From: M55B157 sp965657825
GTDB lineage: Bacteria > Actinomycetota > Actinomycetes > S36-B12
Direction: 5' to 3'
NCBI GenBank assembly: GCA_965657825.1
Contig: CBFHQG010000001.1
Coordinates: 18,354 to 82,353 of the forward strand
Length of the DNA: 64,000 nt
Position 1 is the first letter of the stretch, and every line of letters begins with the position of its first letter. The notes beneath the pieces are model-generated. The model saw only the letters and a program-made list of their open reading frames with translations. It did no database searches and had not been told where the DNA came from. Positions 58,964 through 64,000 of this stretch are shown piece by piece. The translations under genes were made by a program, and so were the position numbers.

Positions 58964-60192
58964 ACGACCTGCTCCTACCGGTGCCCCTGCCGGGCGGCGA
59001 GGTCGAATGGGTGACCGAGCACCTCGGTGATCTGGTCACCGGGCCGGTGCGCCCGGCGGCGATCCGCGGGGGCCAGCAGGCTGCCGATGCCGCCCTGGCC
59101 ACCTTCGATGTGGCCGGTTACTCCCGGCGTCGCAACGAGGTCTGGCCGACCTCCAGACGTGGCGCATCACGACTGTCGGCCTACATCCGCCACGGACTGC
59201 TCGATCTTCCCCGGGTATGGCAGCACGTCGACGACGGACCGGCCCCGGACGTGGAGTCATTCCGCAGCGAGTTGCTGTGGCAGGAGTACGCCCGTCATCT
59301 GTATGCCCGCGTCGGCCATGCGACGCGGCGATCCCTTCGATTCGTCGTCAGTGAGCGTGACGACGCTCCCGTCCGTGCGGCGGACCGTCCCTCCATCGAG
59401 GGAATGGCGTGCATCGACATGTCCCGGGACGAACTCCACCGGACCGGGTGGCTGACGAATCAGCAGCGCATGTGGCTGGCTTCCCAGCACTCGGTGCGCG
59501 AGGGGTGGGGCTGGCGCGATGGCGAGGATGAATTCTTCCGCTGGTTGGTCGATGGATCCCGGGCGGCCAATCGGCTCGGCTGGCAGTGGAGTGTGGGTGC
59601 GCTGACCGGGAAGCAGTACGGATTCTCCCGCTGGCAGGTCGACAAACGCGCCCCCGGCCTCTGCGACTCCTGTGCGCTCCACGATGCCTGTCCCATCGAG
59701 GAGTGGCCTGCGGAGCGTTCGCTGGATCCGCGAGCCCTGGTGGATCCGCTCCTGCGCAAGGACCCGGATCTTGCCGCCACCCGGGGCCCTCGTCACGCCG
59801 AGGTCACCGGTGATCCCGGCCTGGTGTGGATGACCGCCGAGTCCCTCGGCGATGACGATCCCGCCCTCGCCGCATGGCCGGATCTCCCCGTGGCCTTCGT
59901 CTTCGATGTCGCTCTCCTCACCCGGTTGCGTTTAGCGGCGCATCGCCTGGTGTTCCTCACCGAGTGCCTGGCCGACCTGGCAACCCGCCGGCCGGTGCAG
60001 GTGTGGCGGGGCAGGCCGGCAGGTGTGCTGGGTGCGACTGCGCTGGCGACGACCTATGCGCCCGTCCCGGGGTGGCGATCCCGGTCGGGAGGCCTGGATA
60101 CGGTCGCCGTGCATCCGTGGCGCTGGTTGGTCGAGCCGCACGCCGGTCCGGTGACGTCCTTCACCGCCTGGCGCCGCCGCGCGGGTGTATGA
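58960..60192 (+). CDS. Photolyase/cryptochrome-like protein, permuted domain order
   Basis: 410-residue flavoprotein candidate whose domains are reversed relative to photolyases. Residues about 35-250 carry the FAD-domain motifs: GASRLSAYIRHGLL (68-81), ELLWQEYARHLY (104-115), IDMSRDELHRTGWLTNQQRMWLAS (152-175) and DGSRAANRLGWQWSVG (198-213). A CX2CX5CP motif follows (Cys235, 238, 244). Residues about 268-410 resemble the usual N-terminal antenna domain (DDDPALAAW, LPVAFVFDVALL, RLVFLTECLADL). Canonical enzymes have antenna first and FAD second. It overlaps the DUF2256-DUF3253 gene. A light-dependent repair or sensing role is plausible but unproven; a Fe-S cluster would need a fourth ligand. 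Confidence 0.7.
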   Translation: MNDLLLPVPLPGGEVEWVTEHLGDLVTGPVRPAAIRGGQQAADAALATFDVAGYSRRRNEVWPTSRRGASRLSAYIRHGLLDLPRVWQHVDDGPAPDVESFRSELLWQEYARHLYARVGHATRRSLRFVVSERDDAPVRAADRPSIEGMACIDMSRDELHRTGWLTNQQRMWLASQHSVREGWGWRDGEDEFFRWLVDGSRAANRLGWQWSVGALTGKQYGFSRWQVDKRAPGLCDSCALHDACPIEEWPAERSLDPRALVDPLLRKDPDLAATRGPRHAEVTGDPGLVWMTAESLGDDDPALAAWPDLPVAFVFDVALLTRLRLAAHRLVFLTECLADLATRRPVQVWRGRPAGVLGATALATTYAPVPGWRSRSGGLDTVAVHPWRWLVEPHAGPVTSFTAWRRRAGV

Positions 60193-60256
60193 GGCGATCT
60201 GGCTAGACTGCGGCGAACCCCGCAGACCGCCAGCGATGACCCCAGTGAGGTGCCCT

Positions 60257-61843
60257 GTGTCCAAGCCCGTCGTCCTCATCGCCGAAGAACTCTCCCCGGC
60301 GACCGTCGAGGCCCTCGGGCCGGACTTCGAGATCCGCTACTGCGACGGCGCTGATCGGGCCCAGTTGCTTCCCGCTATCGCCGACGTGGACGCGATCCTG
60401 GTGCGTTCGGCGACCAAGGTCGATGCCGAGGCCATCGCGGCGGCGACACGCTTGAAGGTGATCGCCCGCGCCGGCGTCGGATTGGACAACGTCGATGTGA
60501 AGGCCGCCACGCAGGCCGGTGTCATGGTCGTCAACGCGCCCACCTCCAACATCGTCAGTGCCGCGGAACTCGCTGTCGGACTGTTGCTGGCCAGCGCTCG
60601 CAAGATCGTCCCCGCCAATCTGTCGTTGAAGGCCGGGGAGTGGAAGCGGTCGAAGTACACCGGTGTGGAACTCACCGAGAAGACCGTCGGCATCGTGGGC
60701 CTGGGTCGTATCGGGATCCTGGTGGCCCAGCGGCTGTCGGCGTTCGGCGTCCGGCTCATCGCCTACGACCCCTACGTGCAGCCGGCGCGTGCGGCCCAGA
60801 TCGGGGTGCGCATGGTGACCCTCGAGGACCTCCTCGCCGAATCCGACTTCATCACCATCCACTTGCCCAAGACGCCGGAGACGGCGAACCTCATCAACGC
60901 TGAGAAGCTCCGTCTGGTCAAGCCCACCGTTCACATCGTCAATGCTGCCCGTGGCGGGATCATCGATGAGGCCGCCCTGTTCGAGGCGATGACGCAGGGC
61001 CGGGTTGCCGGTGCAGGGCTCGACGTCTACGCCAGTGAGCCGTGCACCGATTCTCCGCTGTTCGGTCTGGAGTCGGTCGTGGCGACCCCGCACCTGGGGG
61101 CGTCCACCGATGAGGCTCAGGAGAAGGCGGGCATCGCGGTGGCGCGGTCGGTACGCCTGGCGCTCGCGGGCGAGCTCGTCCCCGATGCGGTCAATGTGCA
61201 AGGTGGCGTGGTCGCCGAGCCGATCCGACCCCTGCTCCCGCTGGCCGAGCACCTCGGCCAGATCGCCAGCGGTCTGGTCGAGACCGCGGTCGAGCGAGTC
61301 GATATCGAGGTTCGGGGTGAGGCAGCCGATCTCGATGTCCGAGTGATCGAACTCGCGGCGTTGAAGGGCGTGTTCTCCGGCCTCGTCCACGATGCGGTGT
61401 CCTTCGTCAATGCGCCTGTTCTCGCCGAGCAGCGCGGTGTCGAGGTGGCGCTGGTCACCGACCGTGAAAGCCCCGATCACCGCACCCTGGTTCGCGTGCG
61501 ACTGACCCTCACCGATGGTGTGACCCTGTCTGTGGCCGGCACGGTCACCGGGGCTCGGCATGTGGAGAAACTCGTCGAAGTAGACGAATTCGACGTCGAT
61601 GTGCCGATCAGCGAGCACATGGCGCTGTTCCGTTACCACGACCGCCCGGGCATGGTCGGCGTCGTCGGACGCCTGCTGGGCGAAGCGAGCATCAACATCG
61701 GCGGTATGCAGGTCAGCCGGGATGATGCCGGCGGTCATGCGCTGATCGTGCTGACCGTGGACAGCCCGGTTCCCACCGGAACCCTGGCGAACATCGTCGA
61801 GGAGATCGGTGCCCACACCGGTCGAGGCGTGAGCGTCGTCTGA
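60257..61843 (+). CDS. serA: D-3-phosphoglycerate dehydrogenase
   Basis: First enzyme of serine synthesis. 528 residues of the long type: substrate and Rossmann domains (VGIVGLGRIGILVAQRL; NAARGGIIDEAAL with Arg; DVYASEP with Glu; TPHLGASTDEAQ with His), an intervening allosteric substrate-binding domain (about 315-450) and a C-terminal ACT domain (MALFRYHDRPGMVGVVGRLLGEASINIGGMQVSR) for serine feedback, as in M. tuberculosis SerA1. I chose GTG 60257, 6 bases after GTGAGG. A TAGACT box at 60202-60207 could give a 5' leader of about 43 bases. Convergent with leuA, 9 bases apart. Confidence 0.95.
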   Translation: MSKPVVLIAEELSPATVEALGPDFEIRYCDGADRAQLLPAIADVDAILVRSATKVDAEAIAAATRLKVIARAGVGLDNVDVKAATQAGVMVVNAPTSNIVSAAELAVGLLLASARKIVPANLSLKAGEWKRSKYTGVELTEKTVGIVGLGRIGILVAQRLSAFGVRLIAYDPYVQPARAAQIGVRMVTLEDLLAESDFITIHLPKTPETANLINAEKLRLVKPTVHIVNAARGGIIDEAALFEAMTQGRVAGAGLDVYASEPCTDSPLFGLESVVATPHLGASTDEAQEKAGIAVARSVRLALAGELVPDAVNVQGGVVAEPIRPLLPLAEHLGQIASGLVETAVERVDIEVRGEAADLDVRVIELAALKGVFSGLVHDAVSFVNAPVLAEQRGVEVALVTDRESPDHRTLVRVRLTLTDGVTLSVAGTVTGARHVEKLVEVDEFDVDVPISEHMALFRYHDRPGMVGVVGRLLGEASINIGGMQVSRDDAGGHALIVLTVDSPVPTGTLANIVEEIGAHTGRGVSVV

Positions 61844-61852
61844 TCGAGCTCG

Positions 61853-63607
61853 TCACCCGCGCAAGGAACGATTCACTGCGCTCACGATGGCTTTCAGTGA
61901 CGACGTGGTGATCGACGGATCGATGCCGACGCCCCACAGCACCTGACCGTCGACCGCGCACTCGCAGTACGACGCCGCGATCGCGTCACCCCCGGCGCTC
62001 ATCGCATGCTCCGCGTAATCGAGCACCCGCACATCGAGGTCGAGGTCGACCAGGGCCGAACAGAACGCAGCGACAGGTCCGTTCCCGGATCCGGTGATGC
62101 TGATCTCCCTGCCCTGGTCGAGCAGGGTGACGTCCACCGAGGTCTGTCCGTCCACGGCGGAATCCTGTCGGACGGAGACCAGGGAGAATCGACCCCAGGG
62201 CGCGGCCGGATCCGGCAGGTATTCGGCCGAGAACACCGACCACATGTCCTCCGGGGAGATCTCGCCACCCTCGGAGTCCGTGCGCTCTTGAATCACATGC
62301 GAGAACTCGATCTGCAGGCGTCGGGGGAGTTCGAGTTTGTGCTCGGTACGCATGATGTACGCGATGCCACCCTTGCCGGACTGGGAGTTGACCCGGATGA
62401 CCGCCTCGTAGGTGCGCCCCACGTCCTTGGGGTCGATGGGGAGGTAGGGCACCTCCCACGGATAGTCGTCGACGTCGCTTCCGTGTGCCGCAGCTTCAGC
62501 CTCGAGTGCGCGCAGGCCCTTGTTGATCGCATCCTGATGCGAACCGGAGAACGCGGTGTAGACCAGGTCGCCGCCGTAGGGGTGGCGTTCGTTGACCGGG
62601 AGTTGGTTGCAGTATTCGACGGTACGTCGGATGTCATCGATGTCGGAGAAGTCGATCTGCGGATCGATGCCCTGGCTGAACAGGTTCATGCCGAGGGTGA
62701 CCAGGCAGACGTTGCCGGTCCGCTCGCCATTGCCGAACAGGCAGCCCTCGATTCGATCGGCTCCGGCCAGGTACCCCAGTTCAGCTGCCGCGACCGCGGT
62801 CCCCCGGTCGTTATGCGGGTGCAGGCTCAGCACGACCGAGTCGCGTCGATCCAGATGGCGGTTCATCCACTCGATGGAGTCCGCATAGACGTTCGGAGTG
62901 GCCATCTCGACGGTGGCCGGAAGGTTGAGGATGACCTTGCGGTCGGGAGTCGGTTGCCAGACCTCCGTCACGGCGTTGCAGACCTCGGCTGCGTATTCCA
63001 ACTCCGTACCGGTGAAGGACTCGGGGGAGTACTCGAAGTACACATCGGTCTCGTCGGCGATCTGCTCTGCGTATTTCGCGCACAATTGCGCCCCGTGAAC
63101 CGCGATCTCCTTGATCCCGTCCCGGTCGAGGCCGAAGACCACCCGACGCTGCAGGGTGGAGGTCGAGTTGTACAGGTGCACGATGGCCTGCTTTGCCCCT
63201 CGGATCGCATCGAAGGTGCGCTCGATGAGGTGTTCGCGGGATTGGGTCAGGACCTGGATGACGACGTCATCGGGGATGAGGTCCTCCTCGATGAGCATGC
63301 GGACGAAATCGAAGTCAGTTTGCGATGCCGAGGGGAAACCCACCTCGATCTCCTTGTACCCCATGCGTACGAGTAGCTCGAACATGCGCTTCTTACGCCC
63401 CGGGGTCATGGGATCGATGAGGGCCTGGTTGCCATCGCGGAGGTCGACCGCGCACCAGCGGGGTGCGGAATCGATCACCCGATGGGGCCACGTGCGATCA
63501 GGGAGATCGACGGGCGCGAAGGGACGGTAGCGCTGCCATGGCATGGGGGATGGGCGCTGCGCGAAGCGGCGGTCGTACTCGTTGGGTTCGGTGGTGGGCG
63601 TGCTCAT
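61853..63607 (-). CDS. leuA: 2-isopropylmalate synthase
   Basis: Condenses acetyl-CoA with 2-ketoisovalerate, the committed step of leucine synthesis. 584 residues of the long actinobacterial LeuA: APRWCAVDLRDGNQALIDPM (metal and substrate), HPHNDRGTAVAAAELG (metal His pair), GNGERTGNV, and a C-terminal leucine-binding regulatory domain ending SSLKAIVSAVNRSL. ATG 63607 is preceded by GAGGAGAA. Expression is probably controlled by a leucine leader peptide and pseudoknot upstream (63652-63748). Confidence 0.96.
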   Translation of the reverse strand: MSTPTTEPNEYDRRFAQRPSPMPWQRYRPFAPVDLPDRTWPHRVIDSAPRWCAVDLRDGNQALIDPMTPGRKKRMFELLVRMGYKEIEVGFPSASQTDFDFVRMLIEEDLIPDDVVIQVLTQSREHLIERTFDAIRGAKQAIVHLYNSTSTLQRRVVFGLDRDGIKEIAVHGAQLCAKYAEQIADETDVYFEYSPESFTGTELEYAAEVCNAVTEVWQPTPDRKVILNLPATVEMATPNVYADSIEWMNRHLDRRDSVVLSLHPHNDRGTAVAAAELGYLAGADRIEGCLFGNGERTGNVCLVTLGMNLFSQGIDPQIDFSDIDDIRRTVEYCNQLPVNERHPYGGDLVYTAFSGSHQDAINKGLRALEAEAAAHGSDVDDYPWEVPYLPIDPKDVGRTYEAVIRVNSQSGKGGIAYIMRTEHKLELPRRLQIEFSHVIQERTDSEGGEISPEDMWSVFSAEYLPDPAAPWGRFSLVSVRQDSAVDGQTSVDVTLLDQGREISITGSGNGPVAAFCSALVDLDLDVRVLDYAEHAMSAGGDAIAASYCECAVDGQVLWGVGIDPSITTSSLKAIVSAVNRSLRG

Positions 63608-63651
63608 CGGTTCTCCTCGGTCTCACCTGGTGCCATCTGCGGATGTGGGGT

Positions 63652-63708
63652 GACCGGCGAATGAGGAGACTCCGCGACGAGTGGGCCGGTCGTTAGGCCT
63701 CGTCGCGG
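63652..63708 (-). promoter_or_regulatory. LEU-type pseudoknot before leuA
   Basis: On the minus strand, CCGCGACGAG (63708-63699) pairs perfectly with CTCGTCGCGG (63681-63672). The loop segment GACCGGC (63691-63685) pairs perfectly with GCCGGTC (63658-63652) downstream, giving an H-type pseudoknot. The leader peptide stop (63695-63693) lies in the loop. A conserved pseudoknot called the LEU element has been described before leuA in most Actinobacteria; this matches it. Confidence 0.8.
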
Positions 63709-63734
63709 CAGCAAAGGAGCAGGTTCGCCAACAT
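63693..63734 (-). CDS. leuA leader peptide
   Basis: 13-codon frame encoding MLANLLLCCRDEA, then TAA. Three consecutive Leu codons (CTG CTC CTT), four Leu in all, suit control by leucyl-tRNA. The last codons lie within the 5' arm of the pseudoknot stem. ATG 63734 is 8 bases after TATGCT; the adjacent in-frame GTG 63737 would be 5 bases after. Either way the leader is essentially leaderless. Confidence 0.75.
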   Translation of the reverse strand: MLANLLLCCRDEA

Positions 63735-63742
63735 CACGTGCC

Positions 63743-63748
63743 AGCATA
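63743..63748 (-). promoter_or_regulatory. -10 box for leuA
   Basis: TATGCT, the same hexamer and near the same spacing as before the ilvB leader peptide. Upstream to 63897 I see no other clear feature. Confidence 0.5.
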
Positions 63749-63897
63749 CACCCGGTCGCGCGCGGACCGGTCATCCACAGGTGGACTCCGGCGCTGACAT
63801 CCCCAGGACCCGTCGTGACTCTCCCGAGGCGGCGCATCGCATTCCTACGGTCGAGTCGATCCGCTTCATCGACACTTCACCGATTCGGGAGGACACC

Positions 63898-64000
63898 ATG
63901 GCGTCACCGTATTCCCCGGCAATCCGATATTCCTCAGCATTCCGATCTGCAGTCCTGACCGCGACCGCCCTCGGCGCTGTCGTGTGCGTTGGGCTCGGTG
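63898..64000 (+). CDS. Secreted or membrane protein, N-terminal fragment
   Basis: ATG 63898 follows GGGAGG with 5-6 bases of spacing and opens a frame to the end of the window (34 codons). The product begins MASPYSPAIRYSSAFRSAV with two Arg before a hydrophobic stretch (VLTATALGAVVCVGLG), the form of a signal peptide or first membrane helix. Function cannot be told. Divergent from leuA. Confidence 0.55.
   Translation, partial: MASPYSPAIRYSSAFRSAVLTATALGAVVCVGLG

Noticed and set aside
62006..63376. 456-codon plus-strand frame opposite leuA
   Set aside because: Codon-bias shadow; leuA motifs are complete on the other strand.

Overview
This 64 kb window is a gene-dense, high-GC chromosomal segment with no tRNA, rRNA, insertion sequence, prophage or CRISPR array that I can see. 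Actinobacterial features: the NucS mismatch endonuclease, GlgE, a long LeuA behind a LEU-type pseudoknot, a MurA with Asp in place of the catalytic Cys, and many apparently leaderless genes in which a TANNNT box lies 5-7 (mostly 7) bases before an ATG or GTG start. It therefore comes from an actinomycete; I cannot name the genus. From memory, gene order follows two blocks that are separate in Mycobacterium tuberculosis: the atp-murA-nucS-glgBEP block (Rv1304 to Rv1328) and the echA17-Rv3032/3031/3030-etf-iscS-mnmA-ligA-gatCAB-ilvBNC-serA block (Rv3039c to Rv2996c). They meet here near glgX (about 32-34 kb).

Layout. 0-6.7 kb: F1Fo ATP synthase (atpB partial, atpEFHAGDC). 6.7-7.7 kb: the main accessory insert, a DUF559-type nuclease gene flanked by two 61-bp palindromic repeats. 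7.7-25 kb: cobalamin adenosyltransferase, murA, an acyl-CoA cluster (ecm, tandem-fused hydroxyacyl-CoA dehydrogenase, ccr, epimerase, thiolase, meaB), nucS, an aldehyde dehydrogenase, an SDR, an acyltransferase and a thioredoxin-TPR protein. 25-34 kb: alpha-glucan metabolism (glgB, glgE, glgP, glgX). 34-40 kb: enoyl-CoA hydratase, two methyltransferases, a hexapeptide transferase, and a GT4 / GH57 pair resembling the mycobacterial methylglucose lipopolysaccharide genes. 40-51 kb: etfBA, cysteine desulfurase, mnmA, a MetE-like protein, ligA, gatCAB. 51-64 kb: a lipoprotein sugar dehydrogenase, a 2-hydroxyacid dehydrogenase, ilvD, ilvBNC behind an attenuator, a DUF2256-DUF3253 protein with a photolyase-like protein of permuted domain order, serA, leuA, and the start of a secreted protein.

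How the genes work together. Thiolase, hydroxyacyl-CoA dehydrogenase, crotonyl-CoA carboxylase/reductase, ethylmalonyl-CoA mutase, epimerase, the MeaB chaperone and the adenosylcobalamin-making enzyme give much of an ethylmalonyl-CoA route from acetyl-CoA; ccr and ecm share a palindromic operator just downstream of their predicted transcription starts. GlgE, GlgB, GlgP and GlgX build and degrade glycogen-like glucan. IlvD, IlvBN, IlvC and LeuA make branched-chain amino acids, and ilvB and leuA each carry a small leader peptide rich in the regulated amino acids.

Standouts: the repeat-flanked DUF559 unit, the permuted photolyase with its DUF2256 partner, the shared ccr/ecm operator, the two amino-acid leaders, and an in-frame 15-bp minisatellite in a lipoprotein signal peptide.
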